Made by a program: the position numbers and the translations under genes
The notes under the pieces: model-generated
Seen by the model: the letters and a program-made list of their open reading frames with translations, nothing else
What the model was told of the DNA's origin: nothing
The model's database searches: none
Shown: in pieces, positions 1 through 9,563 of the stretch
How positions within the stretch are numbered: position 1 is the stretch's first letter
Layout of the letters: each line of letters begins with the position of its first letter
Assembly (NCBI GenBank): GCA_963726715.1
Contig: CAVSDF010000014.1
Location: 62,001 to 126,000, forward strand
Source of the DNA: CAVSDF01 sp963726715
Lineage (GTDB): Bacteria > Bacteroidota > Rhodothermia > Rhodothermales > BA12
Reading direction: 5' to 3'
Length of the DNA: 64,000 nt

Positions 1-492
1 CGCGATCAGGCGCCCGACCAGGTGCTCACCTACCGCATCCTCGACCCCACCGGCGCGACGTTCTGGAGCGACACGCAGGTGATGCGCGCCACTTATACGA
101 CCTCCTACTGGTACGTGACCGTCGATCTGCCCCCGAACGCCGCATCTGGCGTGTGGAAGGCCGTCGCCGAGATCGACGGGAAGATGGTGGCGCGCGACTT
201 CGCTGTCGGCACCGTCCTCGCAGGCGAGGAAACGACCCGCGCCGGAGCCGTCCGCATCGGCACCCCGTGGCCCAACCCCGCCACCGCCGCCGTCACGATG
301 GACGTGGACGCCCCCTCCGGCAAGCCCGTCACCGTCGACGCCTACGACGTGCTCGGGCGCCACCTCGCCCGCCTCCACGACGGCGACAGCGGCACGCTCG
401 CCTTCGACGCCTCCGCCCTGCCCCGTGGCCTCGTCATGCTCCGCGTCACCGCCGGGGCGCACATCGAAACCCGCCGTCTCGTGCTCCGGTGA
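1..492 (+). CDS. C-terminal part of a secreted T9SS cargo protein (5' end outside window)
   Basis: The reading frame is open from the first base, so the start lies upstream of the window. The visible part has an Ig-like beta-rich stretch (about residues 1-70) and then a typical Bacteroidota C-terminal sorting domain, about 80 residues long. That domain begins near PWPNPAT, continues through VDAYDVLGRHLARL and ends in ETRRLVLR. Such domains direct export by the type IX secretion system and are usually removed at the cell surface. The catalytic or binding part of the protein is not in the window, so its function cannot be named. It converges on the CPBP protease gene with only 5 bases between the stops. 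Confidence 0.85.
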   Translation, partial: RDQAPDQVLTYRILDPTGATFWSDTQVMRATYTTSYWYVTVDLPPNAASGVWKAVAEIDGKMVARDFAVGTVLAGEETTRAGAVRIGTPWPNPATAAVTMDVDAPSGKPVTVDAYDVLGRHLARLHDGDSGTLAFDASALPRGLVMLRVTAGAHIETRRLVLR

Positions 493-497
493 CGCCG

Positions 498-1323
498 TCA
501 CGCGCCCCAGCCCGCGTACAGGGCCACGAGGGCGAGGGTGTTGGCGGTGCCGTGCGCCACGACCGGCGCCCAGAGGCGGCCACCTTCGCGCGCGAAAAGG
601 ACGCCGAGCGCCACGCCCGCGACGCCCGTCGCCACGACGCCGCTCGCGCCCTGGTAGACGTGCGCGAGCGCGAATCCGGCCGCGGCCAGGCCGATGGCGA
701 GGGCGCGCAGCAACGAGACGCACGGCGATCTGTCGCACGCGCCCGGCACCGACGCGAGGCCGAGCGCGGCGACGATGGCGGGGATCAGGGTGGCGCGGAA
801 CAGGCCCTCCTCGATCCACACGACCAGTCCCCACGTCACGCCGAGCATCGCGGCGAGCGCACCGGCGTCGCCGCGGAGGTAGGCGAAGGCCGACAGGTCG
901 GGCGGGGCGCCGAAGAGGGCGGCGGCGAGCGGGTTCGACGGCGACCGTCGAGACGACCTGCAACCCGACGCCCCACGCCACGCCGCGCCCGAGCATCCGC
1001 AGCCATCCACCGCGCGGACGCCCGAGCGCCGAGGGTGCGTCGCCACGACGGAAGAGCGCCCACGCCATCCCCACCGCGACCGCCACGCCCAGCCCGGCCA
1101 TGTCGTGGCCGAGCGCCGCGCCGCCCACCACCGATGCTACGACGGCGATGGCAACGGCGGCTCCGGCGATGCGCGTCCGAAGAGGCGGCGAAGACGGCGC
1201 CGCAAAGGGCTCGAGGCGGGGGCGCGGCGGCAGGCTCCACGGGCAGACGGTTGCGGGCGGGATCGGGGATGCTGTATCTTTCGCGTCCGCCACGGCGTCG
1301 GGGTCTCCCGCGCGCCGAGCCAT
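498..1323 (-). CDS. CPBP-family intramembrane metalloprotease (frameshifted)
   Basis: A multi-pass membrane protein of the CPBP (CAAX protease / bacteriocin-processing, Abi) family. The three conserved motifs are in order in the C-terminal half: EEGLFR (EExxxR), FALAHVY (FxxxH) and VAHGTANT (HxxxN). They form the metal and catalytic site inside the membrane. The N-terminal half, with two hydrophobic segments, reads in another frame starting MARRAGDP; the two parts join at a shift near position 940. The gene length is 826 bases, not a multiple of three, as expected for one indel. The substrate is unknown. Its start is only 2 bases from the 5' end of the tRNA-Ser gene on the opposite strand. 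Confidence 0.75.
1275..1283 (+). promoter_or_regulatory. candidate promoter -7 element for tRNA-Ser
   Basis: TATCTTTCG lies about 43 bases before the tRNA and resembles the Bacteroidota -7 element TAnnTTTG. A nearly identical TATCTTTC precedes the lexA-like gene. It lies inside the opposite-strand CPBP gene. Assigned by motif only. Confidence 0.45.
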
Positions 1324-1325
1324 CC

Positions 1326-1414
1326 GGAGGGGTGGGTGAGAGGCTGAAACCAGGGCTTTGCTAAAGCTCCGTACGTGTCAAAACGTACCGAGGGTTCGAA
1401 TCCCTCCCCCTCCG
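1326..1414 (+). tRNA. tRNA-Ser (GCT anticodon)
   Basis: An 89-base class II tRNA. The acceptor strand GGAGGGG (1326-1332) pairs with CCCCTCC (1407-1413). The anticodon arm gggct-ttGCTaa-agctc carries GCT, which reads AGC/AGU serine codons. A long variable arm (gtacg...acgtac) is typical of tRNA-Ser. The T arm is gaggg-ttcgaat-ccctc, with G as discriminator base. The 3' CCA is not encoded, since CAG follows the discriminator, so CCA must be added after transcription. Confidence 0.95.
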
Positions 1415-1419
1415 CAGAC

Positions 1420-1462
1420 GCGCCCGCCGTTCGGTTTCCCCGAGCGGCGGGCGCTGTCGTTT
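1420..1462 (+). terminator. hairpin terminator after tRNA-Ser, possibly bidirectional
   Basis: A perfect 10-bp inverted repeat, GCGCCCGCCG (1420-1429) with CGGCGGGCGC (1445-1454), has a 15-base loop and is followed by TGTCGTTT. It lies directly after the tRNA and before the convergent cyclotransferase stop at 1488, so it could stop transcription from both sides. Confidence 0.65.
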
Positions 1463-1487
1463 GGAGATGTCCGCAGGGGTGAGCGCC

Positions 1488-2447
1488 TCAGCGTGCGGGC
1501 GCGGCGGGAGACGAGGCGGACGGCGCCGCCGCGGCGGGAGGCACGCGGATCTCATACAACGACCCCCACAGCTTCCCCGTCACGAAGAGCCGCTTCGTCG
1601 CCGGGTCGTAGGCGATGCCGTTGAGGACGTCGGCGCGGGGATTGCCCTGGATCGGACGCAGGACCGCGAGGTCGATGAAGCGGCGCACCTTCCCGCTCGC
1701 CGGGTCGATGACGGCGATCACGTCGGTGCCCCAGATGTTGGCCCAGACCTCGCCGTCGATCCATTCGAGTTCGTTGAGGTTGCCGACCGCGTTGGCGCCG
1801 TCCATCACCCGCACGCGGCGCGTCTCGGCGAACGTGGCCGGGTTGCGCCAGACGAGGTCGGGAGAGCCGTTGCTCATCACCAGCGAGGTGCCGTCGGTGG
1901 TCAGGCCCCAGCCCTCGCCGGTGTAGCGGAGCGTGTCGAGCGGTGCCCACGTGGCGGCGTCGTAGACGTAGGCGTGCTGCTGCTGCCACGTGATCTGGTA
2001 GATCCGGCCATCGAGGAGCGCGAGGCCCTCGCCGAAGTCGGTGTCGGCGATCTTCTGGCGCTTCAAAATGCGCCCGCTCGCCGCATCGACGCGCCGAAGC
2101 TCGGAGCGGCCTTCGAGGCCGGTCCCTTCGATGAACGTCAGCGGCTCGGTCGTTTCGACGTACAGTCCCTGCGTGAACCCGGACGTGTCGTGCGGCATCG
2201 AGGCAACGATCTCGGCCCGCACGACGGGCGCACCCGCCTCGGCCGCCACGGGCACATCGGGCACGGATGGTCCGCGGTGCGTCCACCACCGCACGGCGAC
2301 GACGAGGCCGACGACGACGACCGCGGCGATCGCCCATTTGAGCCACGGCGGCGCTCCGGCGCTGCTGCCCCGGCGGCTGCCGGTGCGCTCGGCGGCGCGG
2401 CGCGAGGACGGCGACGGACGGCGCGAGCCGGTCGGGGAGGCGCTCAT
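1488..2447 (-). CDS. glutaminyl-peptide cyclotransferase (glutamine cyclotransferase family), membrane-anchored
   Basis: An intact 319-residue protein. It has an Arg/Ser-rich N terminus, one membrane anchor (about residues 36-52, WAIAAVVVVGLVVAV), then a beta-propeller of the plant/bacterial glutamine cyclotransferase family. Recognisable parts are FTQGLY near the start of the domain, GEGWGLT, NLNELEWIDGEVWANIWGTD and LNGIAYDP near the end. Family members convert N-terminal glutamine to pyroglutamate on peptides; here the catalytic domain is probably periplasmic. The ATG overlaps the stop of the upstream metallo-hydrolase by ATGA, so the two are translated as a pair. Confidence 0.88.
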   Translation of the reverse strand: MSASPTGSRRPSPSSRRAAERTGSRRGSSAGAPPWLKWAIAAVVVVGLVVAVRWWTHRGPSVPDVPVAAEAGAPVVRAEIVASMPHDTSGFTQGLYVETTEPLTFIEGTGLEGRSELRRVDAASGRILKRQKIADTDFGEGLALLDGRIYQITWQQQHAYVYDAATWAPLDTLRYTGEGWGLTTDGTSLVMSNGSPDLVWRNPATFAETRRVRVMDGANAVGNLNELEWIDGEVWANIWGTDVIAVIDPASGKVRRFIDLAVLRPIQGNPRADVLNGIAYDPATKRLFVTGKLWGSLYEIRVPPAAAAPSASSPAAPAR

Positions 2448-3953
2448 GCCAGGTTCACGGTCTGGCCGCGCGTCGGGATCACGATCTCGCCCCATCCGGC
2501 CGCCGTCAGGCTCTCCTTGAGGGCCGTCTGGCGCGGCAGGTCGCCGTGGACGAGGAACGTCTGGCGCAGGCGCGGCACGTCGAGTTTGGAGAGGAACGAG
2601 CACGACGCCCGGCCCGTCGGCGTGGGCGGAGAGGCTGTTCATCACCTCGACGCGCGCGTTGCGGCCGTGCTGCTCGCCGAAGATGTTCACGACCGGCTGC
2701 GGCTCGACGATCTTGCGCCCGAGCGTGCCCTCGGCGCAGTAGCCGACGATGAGGATGGTGGCGTGCGCGGGTCCTAGATGTTGTTGCGCAGGTGGTGCAG
2801 GATGCGCCCGGCCTCGGCCATCCCCGAGGCGGAGATGATGACCATCGGGTCGCGGTCGGGCGTTGAGCGCCTTCGAGTCGGCGGCCACTCGCGCACGTAG
2901 GTGAGCTTGTCGAAGCCGAGCAGGTCGGGGTCGTGGCGCAGGTACTCGCGCAGCTCGGCGTCGAAGCACTCGGGGTGGGCGAGATAGACGCCGGTCGCGT
3001 TGACGGCGAGCGGGCTGTCGACGTAGACGGGGATGCGCGGCAGCGTGCCCGTCGTTCCACATCTGGTCGAGCGCGTAGACGATCTCCTGCGTCCGCCCGA
3101 CGGCGAAGGCCGGGATGATGACCTTGCCGCCGCGGCCGGCGCGGTCTGCGAGATCGAGTGTCGCCGAGGCGGTCTTCGGTGGGCGCGATCGGGCTCGTGC
3201 GTCTTGCCGCCGTACGTGGACTCGGAGATGAGGTAGTCGCAGTCGTCGATCGGCTCCGGGTCGCGGAGGATGGGCCGGCCGGGGTTGCCGACGTCGCCGG
3301 TGAAGCCGAGCCGGACGCTCCGCCGCCCTCGCGCAATCTCGAGGTTGACCGTCGCCGAGCCGAGGATGTGCCCGGCGTCGCGGAAGGTGCAGGCGACGGC
3401 CGTCGAATCGACGTCGAAGCGCTCGCCGTAGGAGACCGAGCACGAAGCGCTGCAGCATCGCCTCGGCGTCCGCCTCGTCGTAGAGCGGCTCGCGCAGCGG
3501 GCTCGCCGCGGCGGGCGGCGCGCTTGTTGGCGAACTCGGTGTCCTTCTCCTGGATGTGCGCCGAGTCCATGAGCATGAGCGCCGCGAGGTCGCGCGTGGC
3601 GGGCGTGCGTAGACGCGGCCCCGGAAGCCCTCCGCCAGAGCTTCGGCAGCAGCCCGACGTGGTCGATGTGCGCGTGCGAGAGCACGACGGCGTCGATGGA
3701 GGCGGCGTCGAAGCCGAAATCGGCGGTTGAGGCGGTCGGACTCGTCGCGGCGTCCCTGGAAGAGGCCGCAGTCGAGGAGCACGCGGCGCTTGCTGCCGAG
3801 GTCGAGGAGGTGCTTGGAGCCGGTCACGGTCTGCGCCGCGCCCCAGAAGGTCAGGGTGGTCAAGGCACGGGGGATGGAGTGCCCCAAGAAACGCACGCCG
3901 CGGTCGGATCGCGCGGGCGGTGGCTCGTCGTTCGTTCGTTGCGAATCGTCCAT
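2444..3953 (-). CDS. metallo-beta-lactamase / beta-CASP RNA-processing-type hydrolase (multiply frameshifted)
   Basis: The protein begins MDDSQRTNDEPPP and has the fold entry LTFWGAAQTVTGSKHLL. The zinc motif HAHIDH lies in VVLSHAHIDHVGLLPKL. Beta-CASP motifs follow: GHILGSATVNLE, GDVGNPGRPI, ESTYGGKTHE and VIISASGM, then an RNA-specificity C-terminal domain ending GQTVNLA. This is the family of KH-less RNA exo/endonucleases annotated as RNA-processing MBL-fold hydrolases. The parts fall in all three frames, with at least six shifts between about 2630 and 3730. That is unusually dense, so true decay cannot be fully excluded, though each part is well conserved. Its stop overlaps the cyclotransferase start. 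Confidence 0.78.
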
Positions 3954-3964
3954 CGCCGGTCCCC

Positions 3965-4004
3965 CAACGAAACCGCCGCGCCTCCGGTGACGGAAGCGCG
4001 GCGG
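3965..4004 (-). terminator. terminator-like hairpin downstream of ftsZ
   Basis: On the minus strand CCGCCGCGCTTCCG and CGGAGGCGCGGCGG form a stem with 13 of 14 pairs around a TCAC loop (3973-4004). TTTCGTT follows on the 3' side. It lies about 165 bases past the ftsZ stop and 20 bases before the metallo-hydrolase start, the expected end of the dcw transcript. Confidence 0.6.
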
Positions 4005-4167
4005 GTGGCGCGCGGCGCGTGGAAACGCCGGGGGGGTCGTCGCCTCCGCGATGCGCGCCCGTCTGCCTCTGCGTGCGCCGGCGGCTCAGACCGGGCCTCC
4101 CGTGCTCAAGGAGAGAGACAGAGCGGTTGCCCGGCCGCCCGTTGCGGGGAGGCCGGAAGCGGGGGCG

Positions 4168-5658
4168 TCAGTCCATCTGGCGGCGCAGGAACGACGGCGA
4201 GGTGTGGCCGTCGCGCGGGGGGCGCTCGGTGCGCTCGGGCTGCGCGAGGGTGCCGTCGAGGTTGTAGCGCACCGTGCCGCGGCGCGACGGTGTGCCCGGC
4301 GCGGCCGCAGCGGCGGCGGCAGGCGGCGGCGGCGGCGGTGGCGCCGTCGATGGGGGCGCGGCGCTCGAAGGCGGGGATGTCGAGATCCTTGATCTGGCGC
4401 TCGCCCATCGGACGCGTCGGCGCACCGTCGGCGGCGACCGTGCGGTAGGGCTGGCGCGCGATCGGCGTCACCGTCGGCGTGACCGGCGGCGGGGCCACCG
4501 GCGGGGCGCGGCGGGGGCGGCGGGGCGAGGTCGGGGAGGTCGAAGCCGAGGTCGGCCTCGTACGCCGACGGCACCTCGCGCACGGGCGGCGCGGGGTAGA
4601 CGGGCGGGCGCCCGTGGCCGTCGCCCGTGGGCACGGAGGGCATCGCGACCGACGGCGGCATCGCATGCACGCGCGCGCCATGAGTCGGTCTCGAACCCGG
4701 TCGCGATGACCGTCACGCGCAGGTCGTCGCCCATCGCGTCGTCGATGACCGTGCCGAAGATGACCTCGACGTCCTCGCCGGCCTCGCGCCCGATGGCCTC
4801 GGTGGCCGCCGCCGCCTCGCCGACGCCCATCGACCGGCCTGCGGTGATGTTGACGAGCACGTTGCGCGCGCCCGAGATCGAGAGGCCGTCGAAGAGCGGG
4901 CTGGTGATCGCCTCGATGGCCGCGCGCTCGGCGCGGTTCTCGCCGGTCGCCACCGCCGAGCCCATGAGCGCCATCCCGCCGTCCTTCATCGTCGTCTTGA
5001 CGTCGGCGAAGTCGAGGTTGATGAGGCCGTGGCGGGTGATGAGGTCCGAGATGCCGCGCGTGGCTTCGTAGAGCACGTCGTCGGCGCGGGAGAAGGCGTC
5101 GAGGATCGAGAGGCTGCCGTTTTCGAGTTCGAGCAGCCGCTGGTTGGGGATCGTCACGATCGTATCGACGTGCTCCTTGAGGAGCGCGATGCCCTCCATC
5201 GCCGCCTTCATCCGCTTCGAGCCTTCGAACTTGAAGGGCCGCGTGACGACGGCGACGGTGAGGATGCCGAGCCGCCGCGCGATCTGCGCCACCACGGGCG
5301 CGCCGCCCGTGCCGGTGCCGCCGCCCATTCCGGCGGTGATGAAGACCATGTCGAGGCCTTGCAGCGCCTGCTCGATCTCCATCCGGCTCTCCTCGACGGC
5401 TTCGGCGCCGACCTGCGGGCGGGCGCCCGCGCCGAGGCCGCGCGTGAGCGCCTGCCCGGCCTGGATGCGCTTGGCGGCGCTGCTCGTCACGAGCGCCTGG
5501 TTGTCGGTGTTGACGACGACGAACGAGACGCCCTGGATGTCCTTGGCGATCATGTTGTTGACGGCGTTGCCGCCGCCGCCGCCGACGCCGATGACGGCGA
5601 TCTTGGCGGCCACGTCGGGTCCGTCGTCGAAGGTGAAGCGATCTGAGATGCTGGTCAT
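4168..5658 (-). CDS. ftsZ: cell division GTPase FtsZ (C-terminal linker frameshifted)
   Basis: FtsZ polymerises into the Z ring at mid-cell. The GTPase core is intact for about 325 residues. It has the glycine-rich start IGVGGGGGNAVNNM (23-36), the tubulin signature GGGTGTG (112-118) and the T7 catalytic loop NLDFAD (214-219). After VTVIATGFETDS the frame changes near 4682 and again near 4500 and 4320, the last in a GCG/GGC repeat tract. The shifts restore a Pro/Ala-rich linker and a tail ending SFLRRQMD. A DLDIPAFERR segment in the linker looks like a second FtsA-binding-type peptide. The net length is a multiple of three (497 codons). It is the last dcw gene, after ftsA with a 118-base gap. 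Confidence 0.96.
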
Positions 5659-5776
5659 GGTGGTATTCCCCCTGGAAGTTGAATTGTGCGGGCCGGTGGC
5701 TGAGCGGGCCGGTGGACCGCGGTGCAGTGGTGCGTGTGGTGATGGAAGCGGCGCCGGAGCGCCACGGAAGAGGTGG

Positions 5777-7075
5777 TCAGAGCTGGTCGAACCAGCCGCG
5801 CATGCGCGTGGCGATGCGCGAGAAGAGCGGTGCCTCGGCGTCGATGCTCTCGGGGAGCGGCTCGGCGTCGGTGTCGCCGGGGCTGGCGAGGCGCTGGCCC
5901 ATGTCGCCGCCGAGTGGCGCGCCGCCGATGGCCTCCGGGCGCAGGCCGTAGAGCACGAGGCCGACGGCGGTGGCGAACTTGGGGTCGGTCACTTCGGCGA
6001 CGAGGCCGCCGCCGAGGCCCATCGGCGATCCGATGCGGGCTTCGATGCCGAGGATGTCGGCGGCGAGTTCGGCGGTGCCGGGAATCAGCGAGCCGCCCCC
6101 CGTGAGCACGACGCCTGCCGCGAGGTGCCGCGCGTAGCCGCCGCGCTTGATCTCGTTGTGGACGATCTCGAGGATCTCCTCCATGCGCGGCTGGATGATC
6201 TGGGCGAGCGAGGTGCGGGAGATGTTCTTCTGGTCGCGCCCGGCGATGCCGGGGATGGTGATGATGTCGTCGCTCACCATGTCCACCATCGCCGCGCCGA
6301 AGAGGTGCTTGAGGCGCTCGGCCTGGTCGCGCATGACGCCGAGGCCCTTGCGGATGTCTTCGGTGACGCGGTTGCCGGCGACGGCGATGACACTCGTGTG
6401 GCGGATCGTCTGGTCCTCGAAGACGACGATGTCCGTCGTGCCGCCGCCGATGTCGACGAGGGCCACGCCGACCTCTTTCTCGTCGGGGTGCAGGACCGCG
6501 TACGACGAGGCGAGGGGTTCGAGGACGATGTCGGCCACTTCGTAGCCGGCCTTCTCGATGCACCGGTAGATGTTCTTGACGGCGCTCACGAGGCCCGTCA
6601 CGACGTGCACGCTCGCCTCCAAGCGCACGCCCGACATCCCGACCGGGTCGGCGATGCCGTCCTGCCCATCGACGATGAACTCCTGCGGGATGACGTGCAG
6701 GATCTCGCGGTCGGGCGGGATGGCGACCTGCTTGGTGTCTTCGAGCAGGCGCCGGACGTCGTCGTCGGTGATCTCGCGGTTGCGGTTGGAGATGGTGATG
6801 ACGCCGCGGCTCTGGTCGCTGTGGATGTGGTCGCCCGCGATGCCGACGATCACGCGCCGCACCTCGACGCCCGCCATGCGCTCGGCCTCGCGCACGGCCT
6901 TCTGCACCGACGCGACCGTCCGGTCGATGTTGGTGACGACGCCGCGCGTGAGCCCGTCGGACTCGGCCACGCCGACGCCGAGCACGTCCACGCGCCCGCT
7001 CGCCGACGCGCTCGCCACGAGCGCGCACACTTTGGTGGTGCCGATATCGACACCGACGACGATCCGATCGTTCAT
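5777..7075 (-). CDS. ftsA: cell division actin-like protein FtsA
   Basis: An intact 432-residue member of the actin/Hsp70 ATPase superfamily that anchors FtsZ to the inner membrane. The phosphate-1 motif DIGTTKV (10-16) and the DIGGGTTD phosphate-2 motif (208-215) are clear; an adenosine-site motif follows at VVLTGGGS. The last residues, RIATRMRGWFDQL, form a short amphipathic helix of the FtsA membrane-targeting type. The gene lies between ftsQ (45-base gap) and ftsZ. Confidence 0.97.
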   Translation of the reverse strand: MNDRIVVGVDIGTTKVCALVASASASGRVDVLGVGVAESDGLTRGVVTNIDRTVASVQKAVREAERMAGVEVRRVIVGIAGDHIHSDQSRGVITISNRNREITDDDVRRLLEDTKQVAIPPDREILHVIPQEFIVDGQDGIADPVGMSGVRLEASVHVVTGLVSAVKNIYRCIEKAGYEVADIVLEPLASSYAVLHPDEKEVGVALVDIGGGTTDIVVFEDQTIRHTSVIAVAGNRVTEDIRKGLGVMRDQAERLKHLFGAAMVDMVSDDIITIPGIAGRDQKNISRTSLAQIIQPRMEEILEIVHNEIKRGGYARHLAAGVVLTGGGSLIPGTAELAADILGIEARIGSPMGLGGGLVAEVTDPKFATAVGLVLYGLRPEAIGGAPLGGDMGQRLASPGDTDAEPLPESIDAEAPLFSRIATRMRGWFDQL

Positions 7076-7120
7076 TGGACTTGCTGGATTTGGATAAAGA
7101 GTAACGCGGCGCAGACGCGC

Positions 7121-8065
7121 TCAGACGCCGGAATCGGCGCCGCGGGAAGGGGAAGACGGGCGAGCACGCGCAGACGAATCGGCAGACGCGCGGTCGGCGC
7201 GCACTCGGTCAGCGCCCCGTCGGTCGGCGCCGATTCGTTCGGTGGCGCGGCGCGCGGCGCTGCTGTCGATGCCGATCGGGCCGCTCTGGTTTGCGGGCGC
7301 GGTGCTGTCGGCGAAGGCGGCGCCGGGCGCGGCCTCGCGCGTCACGACGAGGCCCGCGTAGCGCACGTCGACGACGGCGTAGCGCGTGCCGGGCCGCGTG
7401 GCGACGGCCTGCTGCCAGAAGGCGGCGAGGCGTTCGAGGCGTCCGCCGATGTCGTCGCGCCCGAGGCGCACGTCGAGCGCGGTGCCGGTCGCCGTCGGGG
7501 CGGTCGTGAGGACGATCTCGCCGCCGGGCGTGAGCCGCACGTCGGAGACGAGGGCGTCGGCATCCGCCGAGAGGCCGGGGAGGGCGGCGAGGAAGGCGCG
7601 GAGCGCGGCGCTCTCGACAGGCCGCGCGCGGTTGACGGGGAGCACGCGCCCGTGAACGAGCGGCAGATCGAGCGCCAGCGCCGACGCGCTCGGCGGCATC
7701 GCGGCCCCGTCGGCGGCGAGGAACGCAGCGGGCGCGCCGTCGGCGTCGACGGCGAGGGCGACGGGTGTGCGCTCGGTGATCTCGACGTGCAGCACGCCGG
7801 TCGGCCAGCGCGTCGCCTCGACGCGCGCCACCCACGGATGGCGGCGGATGCGGTCCTCCAGAAGCGCGGGCGCGAGGTCGTAGAGCCGCTGCCCGGCCTC
7901 GACGCGTGCGAGCGCCACCACTTCGCCGCGCGCGGCGTGGCGCACCCCCTCGACCTCCACGCGCACGAGGCGGCGGCTGTCGAGCCAGAGGGCCGAGGCG
8001 AGCACGGCGGCGAGGAGCGCGAGCGCCCCGACGCCCCAGAGCGTGCGGACGGTGCGGCGGGTCAT
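7121..8065 (-). CDS. ftsQ: cell division protein FtsQ/DivIB
   Basis: A 314-residue bitopic protein. It has a short basic N terminus, one membrane helix (about 10-27, LWGVGALALLAAVLASALW), then a POTRA domain starting VRVEVEGVRHAARGEVVALARVE and an FtsQ beta domain. The FtsQ/DivIB family links early and late divisome proteins in the periplasm. The C-terminal 70 residues are a low-complexity Arg/Asp/Ser tail made of near-repeats of IGADRRGADRVRADRASAD, not expected in the family. Its ATG overlaps the murC stop (ATGA). Confidence 0.9.
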   Translation of the reverse strand: MTRRTVRTLWGVGALALLAAVLASALWLDSRRLVRVEVEGVRHAARGEVVALARVEAGQRLYDLAPALLEDRIRRHPWVARVEATRWPTGVLHVEITERTPVALAVDADGAPAAFLAADGAAMPPSASALALDLPLVHGRVLPVNRARPVESAALRAFLAALPGLSADADALVSDVRLTPGGEIVLTTAPTATGTALDVRLGRDDIGGRLERLAAFWQQAVATRPGTRYAVVDVRYAGLVVTREAAPGAAFADSTAPANQSGPIGIDSSAARRATERIGADRRGADRVRADRASADSSARARPSSPSRGADSGV

Positions 8066-9496
8066 GGCGTCCCCTCCGCAGCGTCGCGGTTCGTGGCGGC
8101 GGCTGCGATGCGGTCGGCGAAGATCTTGCCGTAGCGGTAGACGTCGCCCGCGCCCATCGTCAGCACGACATCGCCGGGCTGCACGAAGGCGGCGAGGGCG
8201 TCGGGGATGGCGGTCTTGTCGTCGACGAACTGCACGTCGCGGTGGCCCGAGCGGCGGGTGAGGGCGGCGAGGGCGTCGGCGGTGACGCCGGGGAAGTCGT
8301 CGGCGCGCTCGCGGGCCGGGTAGATGCCGGTGAGCACGAGCGTGTCGGCGCCGAGGAAGGCGAAGGCGAAGTCCTCCATCAGGTCGCGCGTGCGGCTGTA
8401 GAGGTGCGGCTGGAAGACGAGCACGAGGCGCCGTCCGGGGAAGGCGAGCGCGGCGGCGTCGAGGGCGGCGCGCACTTCGGTCGGGTGGTGCGCGTAGTCG
8501 TCGACGACGGTCACGCCGCCCGCTTCGGCGATGAGTTGGAAGCGGCGGTCGACGCCGGTGAAGCGGCGGAGCGCGGCGGCGATGTCTTCGAAGGGCACCT
8601 CGAGTTCGAGGCCGACGGCGACGGCGGCGAGGGCGTTGCGGACGTTGTGGAGGCCGGGCGCGAGGAGCGCGATCTCGCCGAGCGGCTCACCGGCGAGGAA
8701 GACGGTGAAGGTCGTCGCGAGGCCGTCGTGGAGGATCGCGCCCGCGCGCAGGTCGGCCTGCCGCGCCGTGCCGTAGGTGACGACGCGCCGCTCGATGGTC
8801 GGCAGGAGCGACTGCACGTTGGCGTCGTCGACGCAGGCGATGACGGCGCCGAAGAAGGGGACGGAGTTGGCGAACTGCGCGAAGGCGTCGCGGATGTCGT
8901 CGAGGTCGCGGTAGATGTCGAGGTGGTCGGCCTCGATGTTGGTGATGACGGCGAGCACCGGGGTGAGGCGCAGGAACGTGCGGTCGTACTCGTCGGCCTC
9001 GACGACGATGAGGTCGCCCTCGCCCGTCATCGCGTTCGTCCCGAAGGCCGCCACCTTGCCGCCGACGATGACCGTCGGGCTCGAACCCGGCCTCGTCGCA
9101 CACCAGGCCCACCATGCTCGTCGTCGTCGTCTTGCCGTGCGTGCCCGCGATGCCGATGCCGGTCTTCGAGCGCATCAGTTCGGCGAGCATCACCGGGCGC
9201 CCGATCAGCGGCACGCGCAGGCGCTGCGCTTCGAGGGTCTCCGCGTTCTCGCCGACCTTCACCGCCGACGAATAGACGACGAGGCCCGCGCCCTCGATGT
9301 TCGCCGCGTCGTGGCCCTCGTAGACGACCGCGCCGCGCGCTTCGAGGCCCTCGGTGACCTCGCTGCGCCGCGCGTCGGAGCCGGACACGTGGAAGCCACG
9401 CGCCAGCAGCACCTGGGCAATCGAGCTCATGCCGATGCCGCCGATGCCCACCATGTGGACGTGGCGGATGCGGCCGAAGGACGGTTGACGACGCAT
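8062..9496 (-). CDS. murC: UDP-N-acetylmuramate-L-alanine ligase MurC (one frameshift)
   Basis: MurC adds L-alanine to UDP-MurNAc in the cytoplasm, the first step of stem-peptide synthesis. The N terminus has the Rossmann loop VGIGGIGMSS (16-25) and the ATP loop AGTHGKTTT (117-125). The second part has ITNIEADHLD, FTGVDRRFQ and VDDYAHHPTEV, the family's C-terminal signature. The halves are joined across one indel near 9079, where reading CCGACG instead of CCCGACG restores PTVIVGGK. The span is 1435 bases. The start MRRQPSFG sits after a 94-base gap that holds a family A palindrome; the stop overlaps ftsQ. Confidence 0.95.
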
Positions 9497-9563
9497 GGAC
9501 GGAGGAGGGTGAGTGGGTGAGGGGTGGGGTGGTGAGGGGGTGTGGGTTCGGAGGCGATGAACC

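Noticed and set aside
1488..3953. Fusion protein of the metallo-hydrolase and the cyclotransferase
   Set aside because: The continuous frame arises from a shift inside the hydrolase; the cyclotransferase has its own ATG overlapping the hydrolase stop and a membrane anchor.
4306..4345. GCG/GGC triplet run in ftsZ as a functional microsatellite
   Set aside because: It encodes the Ala/Pro linker and coincides with a frameshift, so length is unreliable; no evidence of phase variation.
5144..8134. A 996-codon open frame on the plus strand opposite ftsZ-ftsA-ftsQ
   Set aside because: It is the antisense shadow of intact conserved genes; its composition (Ala/Asp/Gly/His runs) matches a codon-bias shadow in 70% GC DNA.
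9501..9545. GGTGAGG/GTGGGG run between murG and murC as a tandem repeat or CRISPR-like array
   Set aside because: Units are irregular, have no constant spacer length and occur once; no CRISPR repeat-spacer pattern or cas gene exists in the window.
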